Assembly: GCA_025936115.1 (NCBI GenBank) | Contig: JAICTZ010000002.1 | Coordinates: 248,001 to 312,000 of the forward strand | DNA from: Polyangiaceae bacterium | GTDB lineage: Bacteria > Myxococcota_A > Polyangia > Polyangiales > Polyangiaceae | Length of the DNA: 64,000 nt | Direction: 5' to 3' | Position numbers and translations under genes: made by a program | In this document: positions 44,124 to 53,990 of the stretch, piece by piece | How the letters are laid out: each line of letters begins with the position of its first letter | Position numbering within the stretch: the stretch's first letter is position 1 | The notes under the pieces: generated by a model | Told to the model about the DNA's origin: nothing | Seen by the model: only the letters and a program-made list of their open reading frames with translations | The model's database searches: none

Positions 44124-44243
44124 AGCGAGCAAGAACGCGAGGTACGAGGTGCTATTCCGGGCGCCCCAGAAATATATGCCGAATTCAAGAATAGTAGCCT
44201 TATTCGAATGTGAGGGAACCTTGAACTGTAAGGCTACGGGGAT
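44124..44243 (+). repeat. Right copy of the imperfect long direct repeat
   Basis: Partner of 41966-42070. The identical 24-nt core is at 44167-44190. The second half differs by an insertion of about 17 bp before the hairpin-forming CCTT...AAGG segment. It is the right boundary of the LysR/AKR cassette. Confidence 0.72.
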
Positions 44244-44499
44244 TCACCCGAACCCTGGTTCGCGGACGGTACTCGCATCACGCGTCGTCGTCGTTCACGC
44301 GCGCCCGCAAGCACGTTCGCGGACACGTCGTGAAGGTGAGCCGAGCTCGAGCACGAACGCGAGACACCGGGCCGCGCGGATGATCGGGACGCGAGACGCT
44401 TGGAAGCGCGAGATGGTTGAAGGCGAATTGAGGCGCGAATGCGAGCTCAGGCGCGAACGCGAGACGGCGGGGAAGTGTGACGGCTGGGAAGGCCAGCTG

Positions 44500-44607
44500 A
44501 GGCGCGAACGCGAGCTGAGGCGCGAACGGGAGACGAGGCGCGAACGCGAGACGAGGCGCGAACGGGAGACGAGGCGCGAACGGGAGACGAGGCGCGAACG
44601 GGAGACG
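44500..44607 (+). repeat. Six-unit 18-bp tandem repeat array
   Basis: Six head-to-tail 18-mers of the form AGGCGCGAACGSGAGAYG (first ends CTG) run without spacer. Two more diverged copies lie upstream at about 44430-44465. If translated, they give RRERET repeats, but no credible gene spans them; the flanking 44244-44757 otherwise holds no feature I can support. Confidence 0.85.
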
Positions 44608-44757
44608 AGCAGCGCGTCAAGCGGTCGTGTGGTCCCCCGCCGACTCGCCGGCTGGGGGTGCTTTGGCGGCGAGGACGTTCCCGTCGAGTTGAGGTGGGGT
44701 CGCCAGGCCTATCTCGTGACGTCTGCCCGTGCGCTCGTCGGCTGTAGAATGCCGCAC

Positions 44758-45222
44758 ATGACGTCGACTCTCGCAACTCAGCTGTGCACGCGCCGCGCGC
44801 GGCCGTTTACCGTGCGCTGCTCGATCCAAGCGCCGTTGCCAAGTGGAAGGTGCCGACGGGGATGACCTGTCACGTGCATGCGTTCGCGGCGCGCGAAGGC
44901 GGCGAGTTTCGGGTGTCGCTGACGTACGTGGAGCCGACTGCGCGTAGCAAGACGAGCGCGCGGACGGATACGTATCATGGGCATTTTGCGCGGCTCGTGG
45001 TGGATGAGACGGTGTGGAGGTGCTCGAGTTCGAGACGCATGACCCGCTCTGCAGGGCGAGACGACGGTGACCTGGACGCTGCGTGAGGTGGGCGGCGGAA
45101 CTGAGGTCGTCGCAGTGCACGACGGGTTGCCGCCCGGTGTCGCCGTCGCCGACAACGAGCTCGGGCACGAGCTTGCGCTCGCGAAGCTTGCCGCATGGGT
45201 CGAAGGCCGAGAGGAAGTCTGA
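44758..45222 (+). pseudogene. AHSA1/SRPBCC-family gene broken by frameshifts
   Basis: Translating in pieces gives an AHSA1-type START-like protein: a segment VHAPRAAVYRALLDPSAVAK from 44784, then VSLTYVEPTARSKTSARTDT to VDETV (ending about 45015); EVLEFETHDP in a second frame; and LQGETTVTWTLREVGGGTEV to WVEGREEV in a third, ending at TGA 45220-45222. Two frameshifts (near 45017 and 45050) and probably a third near the N-terminus break it. It is likely inactive unless the sequence is in error. Confidence 0.8.
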
Positions 45223-45376
45223 GCTCCTTCGGCTTCAGTCGAGCGAGCATGCGGGGGCAGAGCGAGCATGGTCATTTCTCTTGTTCGACGCGCGCCGGCT
45301 TGACGTAAGGGCCGGCGTCGTTCAGAGCTGAAAGTAGCGGGCTTTTGTGTGACGAGGCTCGCGCGGAGGCGGACGC

Positions 45377-48300
45377 TTGAAGTGGGCATCGACGATTCTG
45401 TCGCTGGCGATCGTGCTCGGGTTCGCGGGCTTCTATCTGTTTCACTACCGAGAAACGGTGGAGGTCACGCGCGAACGCGATTTTCGACTGCTCGCGGCCG
45501 CCGGTGAGGCGGTGCGCCAATCGACGGGCGGCAGTGCGGAGCACGCCGAAGCACGTCGCGGGCAGCCGGGTTGTGCGCGCGGAGTGTGGGTGGAGATTTT
45601 TCCGAGGGCTCCGAAGCCGCCGGCGTCAGCCGCGAGCAGCAGTTCGAGCGTGCCCGCGCCGAGCGCAATGCCGTCGAACGCTCCCGCGCCGAGTACTGCC
45701 GTCCCGTCGAGTACGCCGCCGACCGCGCCCGCGCCGAGCCCGGCTGTCCCGTCGAGTACGCCGCCGAACGGTGCGCCCCCCAACCAAAAAATATCGAACG
45801 AAGCGGCGAGTAGCGGTCAAATAGCGCCGAGTCGCTTCTGCCTCGAGTTCAAGCAGATGCTCGGCTTCGTGCCGCGGGCGAGTCAGGTCTTCGATCAGAC
45901 GCTCGTGGTGGCGCCCGATGACGAGGTGCTCGCGCAGCAGAGTCGGCCGGGTTTGCCGAGTCTGGCTTCGCTCCACGCGCTCCGGCAGTTCGGGCTCGAC
46001 GACAAACCTAGCGACAAGCCGGTGAGGCTCAGCGAGGTGGGTTCGACGGCCAAGGTTCACTTCGGCGACGGCGAGACGTTCCGCCTGTTCTGTCAGGCGT
46101 CGGCGGTTCTCACACCGAATCAAGCGGGCGCGGCGCCGGAGACGCTGCACCTCTGTGGGCTCGCGTCCGAGAGTGCGATGCGCTCGAGCTCGCTCTGGAT
46201 ATCTCCGCTGCTCGTGATTCTCTCGGGTGGTTTGCTCGCACTCACGCTCTTGATCCCGCCGTTTCTCAAGCTGCGCTTGCTCGGCGTGAGGGAGCGGCTG
46301 GGCTTCGGGGACGCGTTCGCGGTGGCTGCTTGCACGGCGCTCGGCTTGATGCTGCTCACGTTGCTCTGTCTCGGGACGAGCTCGTATTTCAAGCTGATCG
46401 ACTTCGCCGATGCGGAGCTCGGCGAGTTGTCGAAGCGCATCGATCGCAATTTCAACGCAGAGATCGCGAACGCTCGCGCGCAACTCGACGCTTTCGAGCG
46501 CCACCTCCCCGCGCCGCAAGGAGCCTCGAAGGTGCCGGGGATTTTCAAATTCGAGGCCGCCGGCTTGAAGTACCCCGCCGTGGAGACGCTCGCCTGGGCG
46601 GACCAAGGCGGCCAGCAGCGATTCAAGGCGTCGCCCACGTTACCGCTGGAGGATCAGCAGCTGCTCGACATCTCGACGCGCGATTACTTCCGGCGCGCCC
46701 TGCAGAAGCAGACGCCGCTCGTGGTCGACGCGGTGCGCACTTGGTCGGCGGGGACGACACGCGCCATCATCGCGCGCCACACGGACAAGCCGCCTGCGGG
46801 GCTCGACGAGCCGCCGTTCGGCGTCACCGGCGCTGCGGGGGAAGGCGTGCTCTTCGTGAGCTCGGAGCTCCGGAGCCTCACGCGACCGGTCTTGCCGCAG
46901 GGGTTCGCGTTTTGCGTCGTCAACGCCGCGGGCGACGTGCTGTTTCATTCCGAGCCGCTGCTGTCGCGCAGTCACAACCTCGTGACCGAGAGCGAGGGAA
47001 ACCCCGACTTGCGGAAGCTGATCGAGGGCCGCCAAACGCGGAGCGCGGGGAACATCACGTATTTCGGCAAGGCAGAGCGCGCGTACGTGCGGTTCCTCGA
47101 CGGCGATTCGAAGCTGTCGCTCGTCGTGCTCGCCGACGAGGACGGTCTGCGCGACGTGGTGTTTCGCGGAACGCTCGCGGCCGTGCGCTACTGCCTCGCG
47201 TACGTCGGGATCTGGCTCGGTTGCGTGTTCGTGTACGTGCTCGCGTGGCGCAAGACGATTCCCTGGTTTTGGCCCGATCCGAAGCTCAAGGGGACGTACG
47301 TCGGGCTCGCGTTCGCGTTCACGCTGCTCGGTGTGCTCGCCTACGTCACGATGCAAGCGTTCGAGCAGGAGTGCGTCGCTTTTTCTTTGCCGCTGCTGCT
47401 CGCGCTCGCGGGTGGCGCCGCGATTTGGCTCGGCTTGCATGCCAATCGGCGTTATCGCTGGACGGAGGCGCCGTGGCTGCAGGGGGAGGCAGTGCGGCGT
47501 GTGCGCGAGTCGAACTACTGGGTGTGTTACAGCTTCGCGGCGTTTGCGTTTTGGGTCGTGTGCGCCGTCGTACCGACCCACGCGTTCGGCCGACTCTCGA
47601 TGGACCGCGCCGCCGCCGAATTGGGGCGCTCGCGCGAGCTCTCCTATGCGACGGCGCTCGCCACGAGCGCGCCGCTCGGCGAACGGCGCCGAAATCTACG
47701 CGGCGCCGGATGCTTATCGCGATAAGCTGCACCTGAGCGCGCCGGCCGAGCTCGAACGGCTCGTGCAGCACGAGCTCAGACTGCATTGGGGCGACGGTAA
47801 GACGCACCCCTGGGCCTCGCTCGCCGCGCTGCTGTTCTTTCCGCTCGCGATTCCAGGGCTGATTTTCATCGTGCGCTGGAGCGAGCGACACCTGTTGCTC
47901 TGGGGCGTGGACGCCCCTGATCGCGAGGCGTTCACGCGCGAGCTCCGCGCGCTGAATCCGAAGCTCTGGTGCGTGACGGCACGCGCGCCCCGCGCGGCGC
48001 AGGACCAGGACGGCGGTCGAGTGCTCGAGCTCTTCGAGCGTTCGCCGTCGAAGCTCGGGAGCGCGCTCGCCGCGGCGGAGGTGTGCGTCGCCGCCGGTAC
48101 TCCGGTCGTGATCGTCTGCGATCGCGCGCCGGCAGCTCTCGTCGCCGAGCTCGAGGCGCTCGCTCCGCCCGAGCTGCGACTGATCGAGCGTCTGCGCGAA
48201 GTCTCACAGACGTTCCGACTGGTCTACCTCGAGCTCGAGCGTCCAAGCCACGAGGAAGCGGAGGCATTCGCCCAGCGCTTGTTCTCGGCGCCACGCCGTA

Positions 48301-48887
48301 ACGTCGCCTGGCTCGTCCAGGAGTTGCGCGCGAGTCGCGACGTGTTCGACGCATGTGTCACGAATCTCGCGCCCGGTACGCTCGAGGGCGTCGAGCACAA
48401 GGAAGCTCAACGACGCGTGCGCGACGCGGCTTTCGGCGTTTATCACGAGCTCTGGTCGCGCTCGACCGAGCTCGAGAAGCTCACGCTGGTTCAGCTCGCC
48501 GAGGAGGGGTTCGTCAACGAGAAGCGCTTCGAGACGGTGCGCACCTTGCTCGCGCGCGGCCTGCTCACGCGGCGTCCGATGCTCGCCCTCGCGAACGATG
48601 GTTTTGCGTCGTTCGTCGAGAGGGCAGGCCTCGAAGCGGGCGCGCGGGCATGGGAGGCGCGGCCCGAAGGCTTTTCCTGGGCCGAGCTGCGCGCGCCGCT
48701 CTTCACGTTGTTCGCGTGCACCGCGACCGTGCTCTTCTACACGGAGCCGACGCTCGCCGATTCAACCATTCTCTGGGCGACGACGCTCACGGGAGTGCTG
48801 CCGAACCTCGGTCGTCTCGCCGTGGCCGCGGGCTTCGGCGCGCAGCGGCTGGCGAGCTCGGGCGACGGCGCGAGCAGAACCGCCTAG
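45377..48887 (+). pseudogene. Large polytopic membrane sensor-like gene with an apparent +1 frameshift
   Basis: The first frame starts at a TTG (GGAGG 7 bp upstream) and runs 782 codons. It has an N-terminal helix, a Pro/Ala/Ser-repeat linker (about 80-140), helices near 272-293 and 312-334, and a Cache-like periplasmic segment (about 340-595, including LLDISTRDYFRRAL) before four more helices. It ends in unlike sequence after 47678. The +1 frame continues directly from 47679 with 403 more residues (NGAEIYAAPDAYRDK to a final helix pair), which look like the same protein. Total would be about 1169 aa. It could be a pseudogene, two genes, or a sequence error. Function unknown. Confidence 0.72.
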
Positions 48888-49088
48888 CAAACTCTCGCGC
48901 GTACGGGTTCGAGAAAGACCCGCTCGCGAGATCCGGCTCACTGGTCATTTCTTCCGCGCGCGCGGCGCACTCACGTGACTGCTCTTGACACTCGGAGCGC
49001 CGAGGAGAATCGTGGACGTTGCTGCCACGCGACCGACGGGGACTCGGCGCCAAGCAAGACGGGTGCCTCGTTCCGCGCGGTAGGATGC

Positions 49089-50852
49089 ATGAACGTCAGC
49101 AGAGGGTCTAAAGGCTCAGCGAGTGGGTTCGGCGCGCCGAGCAGCGAGCCCGAGAGCTTCGGGGGGAAATTCACGCGCTTCCTTGCGACGTGCGCGGCGC
49201 TCGTGCTGCAGATTTTGCTTTCGTTCGGCATCCTCGTCGATCAGCTGCTGCGCGCGCTCGTCGCGTATCCGGTGGCGCTCGTGCGGGTCTGGCTGCCACG
49301 GCAGGAGCATCCGTTGCCGGAGCCGCTTCAGGGTGATTGGTTCGAGAACGCCGCGGGCAATCAATTCGCGCGACCGGTGGAGGTTCGCCGCGTGACCACG
49401 CTCGAGGAGCTCCGTGCGGTCGTTACGGCCGCCGAAGCCGCGGGCAAGCGCGTGCACGCGATCGGCTCGGGGCATTCGTTTTCCGACGTCGCCGTGGCCG
49501 ACGGCGTGCTCGTGGATGTGCGCGGCATGAATCGCGTGACGAGCGTGAGCCGCGAAACGGTCGATGACGCCGTCCCGACCGCCATGCTCGTGCGCGCCGA
49601 GGCGGGCGTCACGATTCGGGCCCTCAATCGTGAGCTCCACGCCGCCGGCAAGGCGCTCGTCAACATGGGCGGCTACGACGGGCAAACGCTCGCGGGCGTC
49701 TTGTCCACGAGCACGCACGGCTCGGGCGTGACGCTCGGCCCGCTCTGCGACATGGTGCGCAGCGTCGATCTCGTGGTCGAGGGCGGCAGGGCGCTGCGTA
49801 TCGAGCCCACGCGCGGCATCAGCTCGCCCGCAAAGCACGTGGCAAAGTACGGCGCCGAGCTCGCGCTCGTGCAGGACGACGCGCTCTTTTACGCCGTAGT
49901 CGTTGCGGTCGGCAGCCTCGGCATCGTGCACTCGTACGTGATCGAGGTGCGAGCCGCGTTCCTCCTGGCGGAACACCGCGAAGTACTCAGCTGGGCGCGC
50001 GTGCGTGAAAAGCTCACGCACGACGATTTTCAGCCCGAACGCGGCCCCGGCCGGCGCGAAGCCATCCGTCACTTCGAGTTTCTGATTAGCCCTTACGGCG
50101 ACGGGCAGAACAACCAGTGCCTCGTCACCTACCGCTGGGAAGCGCGCGCGGGCGCGAAGACGCACGCCGGACGCTCGCGCCCATTTTTAGCGACGCTCCT
50201 CACGAGCATCCGCGAATTCGATCGGATTTACGCGCTCGCGCTGAGCGTGTGGCCGCGCCTGTCACGCGCCGTCGTGGAGCTCGAAATCAAGCAGCTCGCA
50301 GACAAACTGTACGTGGCGCAGAGCTATCAAGTGCTGTTCCTCGGGGACGCCAATTACGTCCCCGCTTACTCCTCGGAGCTCTCTTTTTCCGCCGAAGCGG
50401 ACGATCCGATTCACGGTGCGCGCCAGCACGTGCGGGCCATCGACGCACTGCTCGCGCTCGCGGAAGAACAGGCGCGCCACGGCCGCTACCACAACGTGCC
50501 GATGTCAGTGCGCTTCGTCGCGGCGTCTCCGCACTTGCTCGCGCTTTCGCAAGGCAGAAAGAGCGCCATCGTCGAGATCCCGCTGCTCGCCGGCGTGCCG
50601 GGCGGCTGGGATCTCTTGCGCTTCTACGAGCGGCGCCTGTTCGAGGACTTCAGGGCGCGCGCGCACTGGGGTCAAGCAAACTTCATCGTCGGTGCCGATC
50701 GGATCCGTGAGTCGTATCCGGGCGCCTTCGATCGCTGGCTCGCTGCTCGGGCGCGGCTCTGTCCGAAGGGCACCTTCGACAACAGTTTCACGGAGCGCAT
50801 GGGACTTCGAGCGCTCACGCACGGGGCGCAGCAAGGGAAGGACGCAGCATGA
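49089..50852 (+). CDS. Membrane-anchored VAO-type FAD-linked oxidase
   Basis: The product is 587 aa from the ATG at 49089. A hydrophobic stretch at about 30-60 (FLATCAALVLQILLSFGILV) predicts a membrane anchor. An FAD-binding PP-fold domain follows with IGSGHSFSDVAVADGVLVD; the His could be a covalent flavin site, as in aldonolactone and alditol oxidases. MGGYDGQTLAGVLSTSTHGS is the second FAD motif, and the C-terminal domain has the ALO-like NVPMSVRFV and HWGQANF. Substrate is unknown. It overlaps the next gene by 4 bp (ATGA). A GTG at 48975 is an alternative start. Confidence 0.85.
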   Translation: MNVSRGSKGSASGFGAPSSEPESFGGKFTRFLATCAALVLQILLSFGILVDQLLRALVAYPVALVRVWLPRQEHPLPEPLQGDWFENAAGNQFARPVEVRRVTTLEELRAVVTAAEAAGKRVHAIGSGHSFSDVAVADGVLVDVRGMNRVTSVSRETVDDAVPTAMLVRAEAGVTIRALNRELHAAGKALVNMGGYDGQTLAGVLSTSTHGSGVTLGPLCDMVRSVDLVVEGGRALRIEPTRGISSPAKHVAKYGAELALVQDDALFYAVVVAVGSLGIVHSYVIEVRAAFLLAEHREVLSWARVREKLTHDDFQPERGPGRREAIRHFEFLISPYGDGQNNQCLVTYRWEARAGAKTHAGRSRPFLATLLTSIREFDRIYALALSVWPRLSRAVVELEIKQLADKLYVAQSYQVLFLGDANYVPAYSSELSFSAEADDPIHGARQHVRAIDALLALAEEQARHGRYHNVPMSVRFVAASPHLLALSQGRKSAIVEIPLLAGVPGGWDLLRFYERRLFEDFRARAHWGQANFIVGADRIRESYPGAFDRWLAARARLCPKGTFDNSFTERMGLRALTHGAQQGKDAA

Positions 50853-53140
50853 AGCAAGAGCAGCAACGTCACCACTTTGGCTCGAGGAGCTCGGCGCCGC
50901 GGGTCATCGCGTGCGTCGTGTGCGCCGGCGCCGCGCAATGTGCCGTCGTCGGCGACGCGCACGCGGGAAAGCTGCTCGAATCCGCGGCCGCGTCCGTGGG
51001 CCGGGGGCTCGCGCGCGGCGCCGGCCTGCCGACGCTGCCGCAAGCCGAAGCCTCGGGACACCGCCTGATCGGCGATCTCAACGACCGCATGGAGCAGCGG
51101 ATCACGCAGATCGGCGGCACGCTCGACACCACGGTCACGCAGCTCGACGCGCTCAAGACCTCCGGCTTGAACCAAGCGGACGGCATCTTGCAGGCGCGCA
51201 TCACGCAGATTGGCGGCGTGCTCAATACCTCGATCGGGTCGGCCGTGGGCGGGCTCGATCTCGTCGCGAAGAAGCGCATCGCGCAGCTCGAGCAGAGCGG
51301 TTCGCTCTTGATTGGGCAGCTGAACCAAGACGTGACGGGGCAGCTCGATCACGTGGACCAAATCCTACAGAGCCGCATCGGACAGCTCGACGACGTCGTG
51401 GCCCGTAGCCTCGCCGACATGGACGAGATTTTGCGCCAGCGCATCGAGCAGGTCGACGAAATCGCCGAACGCAGGCTCGGCAACGCCGACGTGATCGTGA
51501 CGCGTCAGGGCGTCGCGCTCGAGAAATCGCTGCTCCAGGTCGGCAAATGGCTGGGCTTGGTGGCGTTCCTCGTTTACGCGGTGATCCGGGGCTACGGCGA
51601 CTTCACGCGCTACTGGCAGGATCATGAGGAGCAGGGCAAATCCAAGCGCGAAAATCTGCTGCTCAGCATCGGCAAGGTGCTCGGCTGGACGGTCGGGCGC
51701 CTCGCCGTCGCGGGCGTTTGCGCGCTGGTCTTGAACCTCGTGATTCAAAAGATTCCGACGGGGTCCGAGGATCGGCTCGTCACGCTGACGCACCAGAACG
51801 AGACGGACTTCGAGAGCAGCCGCCAGTCGCTCGATTTTTCGCGCGTCGGATTTTACGAATCGCAGCTGCAGCTGCTCGAGACCGACGCGAAGAAGCGCGA
51901 CTTTTACCGGCGCGAGGCGCGCAAATACGAGCTCGCGCGCAATGCGTTGCTCCGCGCCACGCTCACGCAGCAGGGCATTCGCGACGAGCTCAACGAAATC
52001 GCGACGTTCGAGGGCTCGGACGCCACCGACGCGGACCTGCTCGCGATCAAGGCGTACTTGGCGTACCGGCAAGCCGAGCTCAGCGACACGCGTCAAGACG
52101 AGTACGCGGCCGCAACGCTCGCCGTTCAGGCGCTCAAGGCGACGGTGCCCGTCGCGAATCCGGGCGACACGGCGCGCGCGGTGTTCAAGCCGCTCGCCGC
52201 GGGAGTCTTGCGTGCGCTGCTGCAAGATCCGGTGCCGCGCTCCGAGATGGCGACGCACTTCGCGGAATTCAGCGACGGATTGAAGCAGTTCGGCGACGCG
52301 ACGTTCATCCCGCTCGCGCACGCCGCCGCCTACAACCAAGCCGTCGGCACCTTGAACGAAAAGAGCTCCTCGGGCTTCATCGATATGCTCGAGGCGCACG
52401 TGCGCAGCAAACAGGCGCGTCAGGCGCTCGGCAAAGCACGCGTCGCGCTCAAAGTCAGCGAAAACGGCATCGTCACCGCGGGTCTCGACGAGAAAGAGCT
52501 CGCGCTCGCGACGGCGCTCAACGCGCGTTTCACCGCGGCCGGCACGGTGATCGACGCCTGGAGAGCCTTCGACGACGCGCTCAAGCAGAACCCCGTGCTC
52601 GCCAATTCGAGCGCCGTTTACGGCGTCTTCTCCTTGAACGACGCTGTCTTGACGCAGGCGCTGTGGGTGCGGCTCAATCCCGCCGCCGAGGAGCTCGCCG
52701 GGCCGCTCAAAGCCATCTCACCGCCCAGCATGCGACTGGCCGTCACGCCGGTGCGCGTCGAATGGGCGCGCCGTTACGGAGCGTCACTCGGCCGCGAAGC
52801 GGGCTGGATGTTCGGCTTCGAAGAAGCGCGTCGTTACGAGCAGTTCGAAGGCGAAGTCCAAGAGCTCATCGCGGCCTACGTGGCGCTCCGCGTACCCGAA
52901 GCCGCCGCGAGCACGAAGAAGCCCGCGCCGAAGGCGCCGGCTGGAGCAGCGGGCGTGGCGGAAAACCAAGTTTCGCCCCAGCTCAGAGCGGCGCTCGCCG
53001 CAGCGACGCTCGGCCTGTACCGCGGTGCCGCTGGCGCGCGGCAAGCGTACGGCCTCGAGCTCTTGGGCCAGGGCGCGACCGAGAACGATCAGAATCTCGT
53101 CCTGGACGAGTACAACAAACGGCACTTGCTCTTGCTATGA
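50849..53140 (+). CDS. Coiled-coil membrane protein, unknown function
   Basis: The product is 763 aa. A putative signal/anchor lies near residue 20-40. Residues about 70-230 form a long heptad region with repeats such as ITQIGGTLDTTVTQLDALK, ITQIGGVLNTSI and RIAQLEQSG. Two membrane helices follow near 230-295 (LGLVAFLVYAVIRGYGDF; LAVAGVCALVLNLVIQKI), and a long alpha-helical C-terminal domain with a Lys/Pro/Ala linker near 690-715. No known family is recognised. It is translationally coupled to the flavoenzyme gene and ends 16 bp before a CPBP-type gene. Confidence 0.8.
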   Translation: MKQEQQRHHFGSRSSAPRVIACVVCAGAAQCAVVGDAHAGKLLESAAASVGRGLARGAGLPTLPQAEASGHRLIGDLNDRMEQRITQIGGTLDTTVTQLDALKTSGLNQADGILQARITQIGGVLNTSIGSAVGGLDLVAKKRIAQLEQSGSLLIGQLNQDVTGQLDHVDQILQSRIGQLDDVVARSLADMDEILRQRIEQVDEIAERRLGNADVIVTRQGVALEKSLLQVGKWLGLVAFLVYAVIRGYGDFTRYWQDHEEQGKSKRENLLLSIGKVLGWTVGRLAVAGVCALVLNLVIQKIPTGSEDRLVTLTHQNETDFESSRQSLDFSRVGFYESQLQLLETDAKKRDFYRREARKYELARNALLRATLTQQGIRDELNEIATFEGSDATDADLLAIKAYLAYRQAELSDTRQDEYAAATLAVQALKATVPVANPGDTARAVFKPLAAGVLRALLQDPVPRSEMATHFAEFSDGLKQFGDATFIPLAHAAAYNQAVGTLNEKSSSGFIDMLEAHVRSKQARQALGKARVALKVSENGIVTAGLDEKELALATALNARFTAAGTVIDAWRAFDDALKQNPVLANSSAVYGVFSLNDAVLTQALWVRLNPAAEELAGPLKAISPPSMRLAVTPVRVEWARRYGASLGREAGWMFGFEEARRYEQFEGEVQELIAAYVALRVPEAAASTKKPAPKAPAGAAGVAENQVSPQLRAALAAATLGLYRGAAGARQAYGLELLGQGATENDQNLVLDEYNKRHLLLL

Positions 53141-53156
53141 CGGGATCACCGAAATA

Positions 53157-53990
53157 ATGGGCGCGCTGCTCGAGGCACTGCGTTACCTGGGCGCGTCGCT
53201 GCTCGCGATCGTGCGCGCGCGCCACACGCTCATTATCTTGAGCGCGATCCTGCTCCTCATGTCGTGGGGGTTTCACGGCAACGTGGACCTCCTCGGCTCG
53301 GTAATGCGCGGCTGGACCGGTCCTGGAAGTTACGGCGCGCCCGGACGCGCGGTGCTGATTCCGGGGCTACCTTGGGATCAAGAGTGGATTTCGTTCTTCG
53401 TGGGCGCGCTCTTGCTCGTCGTGATTCCGTGCCTCATCGTCACGCTGGGATTCAAGGAGCGACTGCGCGACTACGGGCTCGGCGGACCAAAGCCGGGAGA
53501 GGGGCGCTTCACGCTCGCGTCGACCGCGCTACTCGCGCTCTTCGCGTACCCGAGCATGTACGCCGCCGCGCAGACCTCGGCGAGCATGCGGGCGCTCTAT
53601 CCCTTGTTCCGAAACTTCTCTTCCGTCTCGGAGTTCGCCGTCTTCGAGCTCGGTTACCTAGTCTTCTTCGTGGCGATCGAGTTCATTTTCCGAGGGTATT
53701 TGCTGCTCGGTTTGTATGGAGCCCATCAGGCGGGCGGCGTGCGCGCCGTGCGCGAGGGGCAGGATCCGCCGCTCCTCACGCACTATTCGATCGTGGTTTC
53801 GATGCTCTCGTATACCGCGTGGCACCTCGGCAAGCCGTTGCCCGAGCTTTGGAGCACGCCCGTTTGGGGCATCGTCACGGGCGCGATCGTGCTCCGCAGC
53901 GGCACGATCTGGCCCGTCGTCTTGATCCATTGGTCGATGAACGTGCTCTTCGATTACTCGAGCTGGAGCTACCCGCATGCAGGCCACTGA
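53157..53990 (+). CDS. CPBP-family intramembrane protease homolog (variant motif)
   Basis: The product (277 aa) has about seven helices and CPBP-like motifs: IEFIFRGYLL near 180 (first Glu of EExxxR replaced by Ile), AWHLGKP near 222, and HWSMNVLFD near 260. The loss of the first Glu makes catalytic activity uncertain, although variants exist. The chosen ATG at 53157 follows the coiled-coil gene by 16 bp. Its stop overlaps the VOC gene start by 14 bp. Substrate unknown. Confidence 0.8.
   Translation: MGALLEALRYLGASLLAIVRARHTLIILSAILLLMSWGFHGNVDLLGSVMRGWTGPGSYGAPGRAVLIPGLPWDQEWISFFVGALLLVVIPCLIVTLGFKERLRDYGLGGPKPGEGRFTLASTALLALFAYPSMYAAAQTSASMRALYPLFRNFSSVSEFAVFELGYLVFFVAIEFIFRGYLLLGLYGAHQAGGVRAVREGQDPPLLTHYSIVVSMLSYTAWHLGKPLPELWSTPVWGIVTGAIVLRSGTIWPVVLIHWSMNVLFDYSSWSYPHAGH

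Noticed and set aside
44430..44607. CRISPR array from regular 18-bp repeats.
   Set aside because: Units are directly adjacent with no unique spacers, and there are no cas genes.
47331..48887. A separate gene starting at 47331.
   Set aside because: Its first 116 codons overlap clear coding sequence in the other frame; the protein-like part begins only at the frameshift, so one broken gene is the simpler reading.
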